A DNA stretch of 64,000 nt, from NCBI RefSeq assembly GCF_000218685.1, contig NW_006763291.1, positions 3,227,443 through 3,291,442 on the forward strand, read 5' to 3'. Shown here piece by piece: positions 1-8,790 of the stretch. Origin of the DNA: Serpula lacrymans var. lacrymans S7.9. Lineage: Eukaryota > Basidiomycota > Agaricomycetes > Boletales > Serpulaceae. The position numbers and the translations under genes are program-made. The notes beneath the pieces were generated by a model, which made no database searches, had not been told where the DNA came from, and saw nothing but the letters and a program-made list of their open reading frames with translations. The number at the start of each line of letters is the position of its first letter. Positions within the stretch are counted from its first letter, which is position 1.

Positions 1-283
1 ATTGAGACACCTTTTTGTTTCACCAAAAACTCACTTCACGTGCGATAGAAATTCTCAAATTATGTACCCTTATGCCATTGTGTTTACCATACTTAATCAT
101 CACATGGAAGAACTTCTTCTCACTAAAATTAAAGTGCCTCCTCAACACTTTTCTGTAATAAGATAAAAATCCAAAGCCCAAGGAATTGCCCCAGGATAGT
201 TCTCTATCCACTTGATACTTTCTGTTTTGTCTACCAAACTTGTCATACAATGTCATCTAACATTCCTTTGTTCAAAATCCACA
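1..283. other. Left flank of the Gypsy insertion, no recognised gene
   Basis: This is the sequence into which the Gypsy element inserted; it continues at 6561. A 78-codon open frame on the minus strand (20-256) has no motif I recognise, and a stop lies just upstream of its start in the rejoined site. I see no convincing gene. Confidence 0.4.
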
Positions 284-288
284 CCAAC
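284..288. repeat. Left target-site duplication CCAAC
   Basis: CCAAC lies immediately before the 5' LTR and is repeated exactly at 6556-6560 after the 3' LTR. A 5-bp duplication is the usual footprint of an LTR-element integrase. The perfect match shows that both ends of this element come from a single insertion. Confidence 0.9.
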
Positions 289-676
289 TGTTACGATAAC
301 ACAATTTCCGGACATCTCCTTTCCTTTTTATTCTCCGCTTTAAACTTTATACTTTAAGTGCCACGTGGCATTTCCCTTTCTCGCGCCGCGTTGCCTTTCT
401 TTTACTTTTAGACTTAACTCTCTCACGCAGTGGAGCTGGCCATACGGGCTAGACCCTATGACATCATCAGCCACTGCCTTCATCAACTGTATAGTACACA
501 TGTACAAACAAACCTGTAGTAGTATATATACCCCAATAGATCCAGGAGACTCCTCAGCGAGTCCTCCTGTTGTATACCAACAAACTCTCTGCAGCTTAAG
601 GGGTAACCACTCCCTCCACATCTTCCTTATAGTGTGTTCTTGTGTGCGCCAGAGTAACTAACTCTTGGTTGTTACA
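289..676 (+). repeat. 5' LTR of the Gypsy element
   Basis: The LTR begins TGTTACG and ends GGTTGTTACA, giving TG...CA termini. It holds a TATA run at 523-530 and a candidate transcript start near 556. The matching 3' LTR is at 6168-6555. The same LTR family recurs as solo or decayed copies elsewhere in the window. Confidence 0.95.
523..565 (+). promoter_or_regulatory. LTR promoter: TATA box and inferred transcript start
   Basis: TATATATA spans 523-530. A start about 30 bp downstream would fall near 556, where the sequence reads AGCGAGTCCT (556-565). That 10-mer is the exact reverse complement of the sequence just after the 5' LTR (679-688). The start site is inferred; no transcript data are available here. 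Confidence 0.6.
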
Positions 677-678
677 TT

Positions 679-688
679 AGGACTCGCT
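679..688 (+). other. Candidate self-priming primer-binding site
   Basis: AGGACTCGCT lies 3 nt after the LTR end and is the perfect complement of 556-565, the inferred 5' end of the element's own RNA. No tRNA 3'-end complement of the usual TGG type is visible here. Tf1 and related chromodomain Gypsy elements prime minus-strand synthesis from a fold-back of their own 5' end, and this layout fits that mechanism. Confidence 0.6.
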
Positions 689-1195
689 CTTTCTACTCTC
701 TCGCATGTTTGTGCAAAAAGTCCCACTGGGCACCCGGACTCCAGGGTGAAGGAGATTGGTTAGCGGTTAGGAATATCCCACATAGCAGATAGGTGCGCTC
801 CTAGCGACGGCCTTGTAGTGCTTCGGGAGAAGAACGCAAACCTTCGATACGCGGCCCCCAGCGTTAAGGGGAGTACCTTAGCTCAGCAGTCGGTGTGGAA
901 CCACTGTTGATTAGATTTAGAATACAAACTTTCACTTTCAAATACCTCTGACCAGGCCGGGCACTTGCCTCCGCCAGTCTGGAGAAGGGTTGACAGCTTA
1001 ACAAGCGGACCACCCCCTGACAACCGTTCGGACCAGGGTTTATTACGTTTACATTTTATATACATTTTCAAATACTATAGTGTGGGTAGTCGGAGATTGA
1101 GATCCGATACTCAGCTGGGAAGAGGTTGATCCGCAGATAGCAAGCGGGGACCCCCAGTTACCTATTTTTACGTTACCCAAAGAGAACAAGTCGAC

Positions 1196-2263
1196 ATGTC
1201 GTCGCAACCCCAAGATATGAATGCGCTACTGCACGCAATGCGTGTGCAGATAGCTGAATTAACCTCGCAGCTCGCCGAGATACAGGCCAACCCCCCTGTA
1301 GCAACCCCCTCGGTGGAAAAGAAATTCAACAAGAAAGTCGAAGTCGTCGCTGACCCTGGCGCCTTCGAAGGAGACCGAGCGCGATTTGCCGAATGGTGGA
1401 TCAAGCTCCAGATTTGGGTCAAGGCGAACTGGGACGCTTTCGCCGACGATTTTGAGGTAGCCACTGCGGTGCTATCTCGCCTAAAAGGACCTGTGGCGGG
1501 TCGATACGCCCAAGTAAGACTCCAGGAATGCTACACCGCGGGTGTGTGGCCCACCTGGGACGATCTCAAAACCTAGATCGAAAAATATTTCAAACCGCAA
1601 GCTGAGCGTGACTGGGCGCGCCAGCAAATCCGTTCCTTCAAACAAGGAAACATGAGGACGGATGATTTCGTAACCCGGTTCCTGGCCCTCTCAATCCAAG
1701 GGGGTCTTGGCAGTGAACACGCAGTGGAACTGCTAGAACGCAATGTGAACCCTCGCATTGCAGAACAGATCTATCTGCAGGATACACGAAGTGACAACTT
1801 GGCCCTGGCGGCTGAGGAAGTACGACGAGTCGGTAGAGCCATAGAGCTCTACACCATGCACCAAGGTGGCGGGTCCACCAAACAAAACAACATACCCCAG
1901 AGGCGCCCTGGGTCATCAAACCAACATCATAATCACTCTCACGGGTTCAAGCCGTTCGGGCTGCAGCCAGGACAGGGTGCTCCCATGGATATCGGCGCGG
2001 TCCAAGGCGGACAAATGCGCAGATTCAAGGGCAACTGTTACAACTGCGGCCAAGAGGGACACATGTCCCGAGACTGTAGAAACGGGGCGCAGGCTGCCCA
2101 ACAAAAAAATAATCAAGGGCGCCAGGCGCGCCAACTAGAAATCGAAAAGCCGGACGATCGGCTCAACTCTTTGGCCGGTCGTTCTTACGACGAAATCCGG
2201 GCCTTCTTCTATGACCAACAGGTCAACAAAATGAAGGCTCAGGGAAAAGAATTAGGGGCTTAG
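1196..2263 (+). pseudogene. gag: Gypsy gag with one in-frame stop codon
   Basis: Gag forms the capsid/nucleocapsid of the retrotransposon particle in the cytoplasm. The frame runs from ATG 1196 to TAG 2261-2263, about 355 codons, but is broken by TAG at 1574-1576. The part downstream of that stop is otherwise open in the same frame. A CCHC zinc knuckle (C-x2-C-x4-H-x4-C, reading CYNCGQEGHMSRDC) lies near 2038-2079 and marks the nucleocapsid end. The decayed paralogue at 32.8-35.2 kb has a GAG glutamate codon where this copy has TAG, so a single G-to-T change explains the break. A sequencing error or stop readthrough is possible but has no support in the sequence. Confidence 0.85.
2242..2248 (+). 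promoter_or_regulatory. Candidate -1 frameshift slippery heptamer
   Basis: In the gag frame the bases read CA-G GGA AAA, a heptamer of the X XXY YYZ form. Pol is open in the -1 frame across this point, and gag terminates 13 nt later at 2261-2263. The same GGGAAAA and the same nearby gag stop persist in the decayed copy (34140-34146 on the minus strand). I did not model a downstream stimulatory structure. Confidence 0.5.
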
Positions 2264-2268
2264 GTCAC

Positions 2269-5200
2269 TTGGGTGCCTTAGCTCCTGGTAAAAATGAAGT
2301 AAACCACAACAAAGTGGCCCCTGCTCCGGGGTGTTGCACGAGCAATAACGGAATGACGGGGATGGCTCCCCAATTTGTAAATAAATTTTTAAATTTGTTA
2401 TCAGAAGTATGTACTTGTATGAAGAAATGTAACTGTAATATTTATGATACTACCGCTGCACCAGCGTCTCCCTTGGAGCGTGGCCCCGGCGAGACAAACA
2501 CTAGGGTGCTTGATTCTGGTAAAACAAAAATAGAAAAACATGTGTCATTCAAAATTTCTTCTTCTTCTTCTTCTTCTTCTTCTTCTTCTTCTTCTTCTTC
2601 GGAGCCACCCTTTCCCGAAATCCCAAGGCGTGTGTTGATGCGCACATATTTATTCCAAAAAGAGATCCGTTTAGACGTTGGCGTGGAAAACCTTGCCAGG
2701 GGCAAAGTACACTCAACGAGCGCACTGCTTGATTCAGGCGCTAACGGGATCTTCATAGATCAGGTCTGGGCGGAGCAAATTGGACTCCCCCTTGTAAAAT
2801 TAGAAACGTCTATTCCCGTCTATAACGTTGACGGTACGCTTAACGCAGGTGGCTGTATTACACACAAATGTTCTTTTGTGGTCGAATACCAAGGACACAG
2901 AGAACGAGTCACTGCCGAGGCTACCCAACTAGGGAAGATTAATTTAATCTTAGGCTGGACCTGGCTATTTAAACACAATCCTGAGATCAACTGGCAGACA
3001 GGGGTTGTCACATTGTCACGTTGTCCCCAGGAATGTGTAAACTTGGGTAAACCAAATCATGTCCGTCACAATGAGCGTCTCGAAACGTTAAACGCTAGTC
3101 ACGTTTACGAGCTCAGATCTTTAGAAAAGATCGACGATGACGATGATGAGGTAAAACCTGAGGAAGAGATTAAGAGGCTGGTACCTCCCGAGTACCACGA
3201 CTTCTGGAAAGTCTTTTCGAAACACAAATCAGAGCGCTTCCCAGAGGCTAAGCCTTGGGACCATGCTATAGATTTGAAAGACACCTTCAAACCAAGGAAG
3301 GGACACATGATACCGCTCTCTGCTCCCGAAAGAGACGAGGTATCTAGTTTCATAGACGAACAACTTAGGAAGGGTTACATCAGACCTTCCAAAAGTCCTA
3401 TGACGTCCCCGGTGTTCTTCATTCCTAAAAAGGATGGTAAAAAGCGAATGATTATGGACTATCGTTACGTGAATGAGCACACGGTTAAAAATGCGTATCC
3501 GCTGCCTTTGATTAGTCAACTGGTGGACAAATTGGCTGGCGCCAAAATCCTGACAAAGATGGATCTCAGATGGGGGTACAACAATGTACGAATCAAAGAG
3601 GAAGATGCTTGGAAGGCCGCATTCACGTGCCACCGAGGATCTTTCGAACCCCTTGTTATGTTCTTTGGGTTGACCAATTCACCGGCGACCTTCCAGAGCA
3701 TGATGAACGAGATCTTTGCGGATATGGAAAACTGTGTCGTCATTTACATTGACGATTTATTAATATTTACAAAGTCGGACGATGAGGCTGAGCATGACAG
3801 GATCGTGCAAGAAGTCCTTCGACGCTTACAGGAACGGGACCTATTCGTTAAACCCGAAAAATGTAATTTTAAAGTGAAGGAAGTAGACTTCCTCGGTATG
3901 ATCATAGGCCAGAATGGAATCAGGATGAACCCTGAGAAAGTTCAAGCTATTTTGGAATGGCCAGAACCTACTCGCGTCAAAGGAGTTAGGGCTTTCCTAG
4001 GCTTAGGTAATTTCTACCGAAGGTTTATTGAAAACTTTGCAAAAATCACGAGACCGTTGAACGATCTCACCAAAAAGGACCTTGTTTGGCAGTGGGGCGC
4101 CAAAGAACAGGAAGCTTTTGATAAGCTTAAACAGGCATTTACAACAGCGCCCATATTGGCATTCCCTGAATTAGACAAAGAGTTCCGGCTAGAAACCGAC
4201 TCTTCTGACTTCGCCACTGGGGCTGTTCTATCAATCAAAAGCCCTGATGATCTTTGGAGGCCTTGTGCCTATTTATCACATAGTTTGTCGCCTACAGAGC
4301 GCAACTATCAAATATACAACAAAGAGATGCTGGCCATCATTAGAGCTTTAGAGCACTGGCGGCACTACTTAGAAGGTGCTAGGCACCAATTCGAAATTTG
4401 GACCGATCATAAGAACCTAGAGTACTTCATGACGGCCCGAGACCTGAACCGGAGACAAGCCCGCTACGCGGTGTACTTGTCAAGGTTCAATTATAAATTA
4501 ATTCATAAGCCAGGAAGCTCAATGGGGAAAGCGGATGCTTTATCTAGAAGAGAGGATCATGCCAACGGCATTGAAGATGACAACAAAGGTGTCACCCTGA
4601 TAGATCAATCAAGGGTTGCCAATGTTAGAATCGGGCAAGATTCCGCTCTCCTGGAAGTCTTCAGGAAAGACATCTCCCCAGAGGAAAAGGCGCGCCTTGA
4701 TGGCAATGAAAACTATTCATGGAAAGACGGGCTCTTTCATTTCAAAAACAAAATCTATGTGCCTGAGTCCGCAAGGATCAAGGCAATAGATAGACATCAT
4801 GACACTCCAGTGGCTGGGCACCCTGGATGGCAACGAACAATGGAGTTGATCTCCAGAAACTACATGTGGCCGGGCATGGTCAAAGACATACAGGAATACG
4901 TAAAATCCTGTCTGAGATGCGCCATGGCCAAGAATTCCCATCAACCGCCGGCGGGTAAACTCATGCCGAACCCGATACCAGCTGGCCCCTGGCAGGATAT
5001 ATCGGTGGACTTCACGACGGATCTGCCCGAGTCAAACGGGTACGATTCAGTAATGGTGGTAGTAGACCGCTTCTCCAAAGAAGTGGTATTCATACCCACC
5101 AACAAAACCATCACCGCCGCCGGTACGGCAGACCTATTTAAGGATTTCGTATGGTCCATCCATGGGTTACCAGAAACGGTAATCTCCGATAGAGGACCAC

Positions 5201-6156
5201 AATTTGCTAGCAAATTTACAAAAGAATTATGCCGGATGCTGGGCATCAAACCTAAGTTATCAACGGTGTTCCATCCGCAAACCGATGGACAAACGGAGAG
5301 ACTCAACCAGGAGTTGAAACAGTATCTCCGGATATTTATTAACAACAGACAGACAGATTGGGCCAAGTGGCTAAAGATAGCCCAGTTCTCTTATAATATT
5401 AAACAGTCGTCGGCTACAGGAAAGGCACCATTCGAGGTTACTAGATCATACCTCCCCAGAATGGGTGTAGAACCTGGCAAAAGCAAAAACGAGGCTGCTG
5501 GAAACATGGCAAAAGACATGAAGTCTGTCTTGGACGAAACGCGCAAAGCGCTATTTAAAACTGCGGAGCAGATGAAAGACAGGGCAGAGCGTAGACGCTC
5601 TAAGGCCCCTGATTACAAGGTCGGCGACCTGGTCTGGTTAGACACCGACCACTTGAAATTAAAAGACCGGCAGTCTAGAAAACTGACCGAAAAGTGGATT
5701 GGCCCTTACCGAATTAAGGAAGTCAAACCTAATGCGGTGGAGCTGGAACTCCCAAAACGAATGAGGGTGGTACCCACGGTTAACATTAGCCGTGTGAAAC
5801 CCTACAAAGGACCGCTGCCGGGACAGCGCGTAGACCGGCCCGGTCCGGTAGTAGTCACCCAGCAAGGTGAAGAAGAGTTCGAAGTCGAACGGGTGGTAGA
5901 AGCACGCTTGAAGCGTGGAAAATTAGAGTTCCTGGTCCTATGGAAGGGCTATGGAGACGAGGACAGAACGTGGGAACCAGAATCCCATCTGGAAAACTCC
6001 CGCGACGCTGTTCGCGAATTTTATTCTAGGAATCCCTCAGCTCCCAGGAAGCTTAGAGGCATGGATTCAAACCTTTTTAATTCCCTCTTTCAACCTATGC
6101 CCGAAAATTTTACCACTACCTCTGGAATTTGGTCTCACCTGGAAGTCGAGCCTTAG
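2269..6156 (+). CDS. pol: Gypsy Pol polyprotein: protease, RT, RNase H, integrase, chromodomain
   Basis: Pol is the enzymatic polyprotein of the retrotransposon. The position given is the open 1,295-codon part; there is no obvious ATG at the start and the frame is open further upstream into gag, so it is probably made as a gag-pol fusion. The aspartic protease motif DSGAN is near residue 155, after a 15-serine run. Reverse transcriptase follows with YIDD at about 493-496. The RNase H begins near residue 640 (FRLETDSSDFATGAVL). The integrase zinc finger (H-H...C-C, ending CLRC) is near 842-890, with catalytic aspartates in SVDF (about 913) and SDRGPQF (about 974). A C-terminal chromodomain (VLWKGYGDEDRTWEPE) lies near 1201-1255 and marks the element as a chromovirus; in that group the chromodomain is linked to integration at marked chromatin. 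No break is visible in pol. Confidence 0.95.
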   Translation: MGALAPGKNEVNHNKVAPAPGCCTSNNGMTGMAPQFVNKFLNLLSEVCTCMKKCNCNIYDTTAAPASPLERGPGETNTRVLDSGKTKIEKHVSFKISSSSSSSSSSSSSSSEPPFPEIPRRVLMRTYLFQKEIRLDVGVENLARGKVHSTSALLDSGANGIFIDQVWAEQIGLPLVKLETSIPVYNVDGTLNAGGCITHKCSFVVEYQGHRERVTAEATQLGKINLILGWTWLFKHNPEINWQTGVVTLSRCPQECVNLGKPNHVRHNERLETLNASHVYELRSLEKIDDDDDEVKPEEEIKRLVPPEYHDFWKVFSKHKSERFPEAKPWDHAIDLKDTFKPRKGHMIPLSAPERDEVSSFIDEQLRKGYIRPSKSPMTSPVFFIPKKDGKKRMIMDYRYVNEHTVKNAYPLPLISQLVDKLAGAKILTKMDLRWGYNNVRIKEEDAWKAAFTCHRGSFEPLVMFFGLTNSPATFQSMMNEIFADMENCVVIYIDDLLIFTKSDDEAEHDRIVQEVLRRLQERDLFVKPEKCNFKVKEVDFLGMIIGQNGIRMNPEKVQAILEWPEPTRVKGVRAFLGLGNFYRRFIENFAKITRPLNDLTKKDLVWQWGAKEQEAFDKLKQAFTTAPILAFPELDKEFRLETDSSDFATGAVLSIKSPDDLWRPCAYLSHSLSPTERNYQIYNKEMLAIIRALEHWRHYLEGARHQFEIWTDHKNLEYFMTARDLNRRQARYAVYLSRFNYKLIHKPGSSMGKADALSRREDHANGIEDDNKGVTLIDQSRVANVRIGQDSALLEVFRKDISPEEKARLDGNENYSWKDGLFHFKNKIYVPESARIKAIDRHHDTPVAGHPGWQRTMELISRNYMWPGMVKDIQEYVKSCLRCAMAKNSHQPPAGKLMPNPIPAGPWQDISVDFTTDLPESNGYDSVMVVVDRFSKEVVFIPTNKTITAAGTADLFKDFVWSIHGLPETVISDRGPQFASKFTKELCRMLGIKPKLSTVFHPQTDGQTERLNQELKQYLRIFINNRQTDWAKWLKIAQFSYNIKQSSATGKAPFEVTRSYLPRMGVEPGKSKNEAAGNMAKDMKSVLDETRKALFKTAEQMKDRAERRRSKAPDYKVGDLVWLDTDHLKLKDRQSRKLTEKWIGPYRIKEVKPNAVELELPKRMRVVPTVNISRVKPYKGPLPGQRVDRPGPVVVTQQGEEEFEVERVVEARLKRGKLEFLVLWKGYGDEDRTWEPESHLENSRDAVREFYSRNPSAPRKLRGMDSNLFNSLFQPMPENFTTTSGIWSHLEVEP
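2556..2600 (+). repeat. (TTC)15 microsatellite coding poly-serine
   Basis: Fifteen uninterrupted TTC units sit inside pol between the gag overlap and the protease, and are read as TCT serine codons. The decayed copy near 33.8 kb lacks a comparable run, so the tract probably grew recently in this lineage. Confidence 0.9.
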
Positions 6157-6167
6157 AAGGGGGGTAG
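6155..6167 (+). other. Polypurine tract
   Basis: AGAAGGGGGGTAG abuts the 3' LTR and overlaps the pol stop codon (TAG 6154-6156). Its position and composition are those of the plus-strand primer of LTR elements. Confidence 0.8.
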
Positions 6168-6555
6168 TGTTACGATAACACAATTTCCGGACATCTCCTT
6201 TCCTTTTTATTCTCCGCTTTAAACTTTATACTTTAAGTGCCACGCGGCATTTCCCTTTCTCGCGCCGCGTTGCCTTTCTTTTACTTTTAGACTTAACTCT
6301 CTCACGCAGTGGAGCTGGCCATACGGGCTAGACCCTATGACATCATTAGCCACTGCCTTCATCAACTGTATAGTACACATGTACAAACAAACCTGTAGTA
6401 GTATATATACCCCAATAGATCCAGGAGACTCCTCAGCGAGTCCTCCTGTTGTATACCAACAAACTCTCTGCAGCTTAAGGGGTAACCACTCCCTCCACAT
6501 CTTCCTTATAGTGTGTTCTTGTGTGCGCCAGAGTAACTAACTCTTGGTTGTTACA
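6168..6555 (+). repeat. 3' LTR of the Gypsy element
   Basis: This is a 388-bp copy of 289-676 with two substitutions seen by eye, followed directly by the CCAAC duplication at 6556-6560. Confidence 0.95.
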
Positions 6556-6560
6556 CCAAC

Positions 6561-8790
6561 CCCTCTTCGCAGACCCTTGTCCCAAGCACCTTTGATCTAC
6601 AAGATCAAGAGGATTCCTATCCCAGAGAATTCCTCAATCTCATACACAACCCTCCCATTGCAGTTCCCAAACACTGGCACTGCCCTAACCTCTTTTGCAA
6701 AATCCCTTGTCCTCATACATTCGAACCTCTCCCTGTCATTGCACCATCTTCAAACATTCCAATCATTATTATAGAATGTGACATGACATTGGACACATAC
6801 CTTCCAGGGCTAAACATCTGGGTAGTACAATCACAACCAGAAATTCCCATTTCCAATGGAGTATTCTTCTGGACGCGTCTCTACGGACTCGTAACTTTCG
6901 TTACATCCCCTACCCTATTCAATTCCATGACTACCCTGGTTTGCTGGAACACCTCTTCTGAATTGGTAGCGCTCGTTTTAACTCCAAATGAATGGTACGG
7001 AGAAGAGCTTCCAGTGAGGGAGAGTGCTTTACCCCAAAAATCATCTTTTTAATGTGTTTTTGAAAACGATTGATGGCATTGATCTTTTGATCGATTACCG
7101 GTTTGGCATTACTTCACTACCGGTCAAACCTCATACGAGAAACTCTATTATTATAAATCCAAATTACCTCATTGACAAAATATTCCCTTCAGAACTCTAA
7201 CAGACCTTTCTATCGCGCTGCAAAGTAGCAGTCGTCCCACCCACCCTATGCAGCTCGCTAACCATCAAAACATAGGTCCCCCGTTCTTTTTCTTTTCTCT
7301 CCCCGTTCTGCCTAGGGAGGGCGGCACGTTCTTGCCGTCACCCATTCCCGCGTCAAATCATTCAGTTTGCTTGTTTGCGCACGATTGTTAAATCTGTCCG
7401 TAGTGTATCCATACACACATCAATCGACTTTTTGCGGTTTATTCGAGCGATTTAAACAAAGACATCTGTTGTCTCCTCGCGTTAAGAATAGAAACTTCAC
7501 GATGCGTTCACCAAACACGTGCCCTGTCACACTCTGTCACGCTTGACCCCACATTTCTGCCTGATAATCACCAAATGCCCTCTGGAGCATGGAGATTTGC
7601 TCCAGTCCATTGTGTATGGAGAGCAAATTTATGTGGGAATATGCTGTGGTTGTAGAGACACCAATTACATAGGTATTACTGGATAATTGCTCGGGACTAC
7701 AATGTAAAGTTGCTTCACACTGTAAATTTATGAAATTGTACAATGATCAGCATGGCCAGCTTCTGAACATATGTACACAATGCCACAGGCAAATACTGAA
7801 AATCAAACAAGTTTTAGCACGACTGTGAAAAGGAACCATCGTGTGAAAAGGACTGGTAGTACACTGTAAGGTGTTCTACTTCTGTAGATTCTCCGATTAG
7901 AATATGCACAAATGTCTACTTATCACCGGATTTTCTTCTAGCACTCCTGATCGTTCTGTGTTAGTGCAAGTTAGTCATGGTTCAGTCCAATTGTTGTCAC
8001 AGTATTGCTAGATGTTTATCCTAATAAATGGTATCCTCAACAGCTCAGTTGATAGCGACGAAAATTGTGAAGTTCGCACACCGACTCCAAGTAAACGACC
8101 CGCCCTGAGGACCAGTTTAGCGCAAGTTCGGAACACTGTTTCAGTTCATCATCTAATTCAACAATATTCCCTCGAAATCTCCCCACAACTCCTACATGAA
8201 GTTCACTCCCAAGGGCCGAAGACAAGGTACATCAAACTCCATAGCCAAAGTTTTCGTGGATATCTCTGTCTCGTGGCCGCGAAGAGCAATGCCTGGAAAC
8301 TCCCTGCCCCGTCTCCGTTGTTGACCTTATTTGATATAAGGACAGTCAATATATCACTAGTAAGAGAAACTCCCTATTTTTGTCACCCATCAGTGGATTG
8401 GTAGACACCGAGACTTGGGACCGACTCCTGCTTGCCATGCGTATTACATCGTTTCGACTGGAGGGTTACAGCTATGCTTCTGACAAGCTACTATGCGAGA
8501 CAAGGACCTTTGTAGGGTCTCGATACTTCTCGTGATCCATAATACACTCAGATCTCTAGTCTTTGACTCTTGTGTAACACGTTGTCGCCGCCATAAAGCC
8601 CAAACCTCCCTTCACAAGATCGTTCCTTGCTGGTAGTAATGATATGGAATTGATCCCGCAGTAACTGGGCAGTGGGCAGCATCATGATATATCACGCACC
8701 AGTGCAAGTTTTGTTTGAGCGCTTGAAAGGCTGTTCACCATTCCCAGCTTTCCATTCATTTAAACTACGTGTCCGTTACTCGTCTGTGGA
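6561..8790. other. Gene-poor stretch between Gypsy element and esterase
   Basis: The open frames here (for example 6783-7052 plus, 7537-7743 minus, 8012-8404 plus) are short and show no motif or intron pattern I recognise. 7270-7310 is pyrimidine-rich. I see no supported gene. Confidence 0.4.

Larger units (their letters stand above)
289..6555 (+). mobile_element. Full-length chromodomain Gypsy (Metaviridae) LTR retrotransposon
   Basis: The element is 6,267 bp long and bounded by 388-bp LTRs that differ at only two positions I could find (a CACGTGG/CACGCGG change and a CATCAG/CATTAG change). CCAAC duplications flank it. The order is 5' LTR, primer-binding site, gag, pol (protease, RT, RNase H, integrase, chromodomain), polypurine tract, 3' LTR. 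Near-identical LTRs and an intact 1,295-codon pol frame indicate a recent insertion. One premature TAG in gag (1574-1576) means this copy probably cannot make full Gag. Decayed relatives lie at 27470, 28280, 32785-36123 and 37309. Confidence 0.95.

Noticed and set aside
1574..1576. Programmed readthrough of the gag TAG
   Set aside because: The stop lies far upstream of the gag end, and the related copy has a sense codon, so a mutation is simpler.
2442..2756. Minus-strand protein with a long glutamate run
   Set aside because: It is the antisense of the pol poly-serine repeat; pol is clearly coded on the plus strand.
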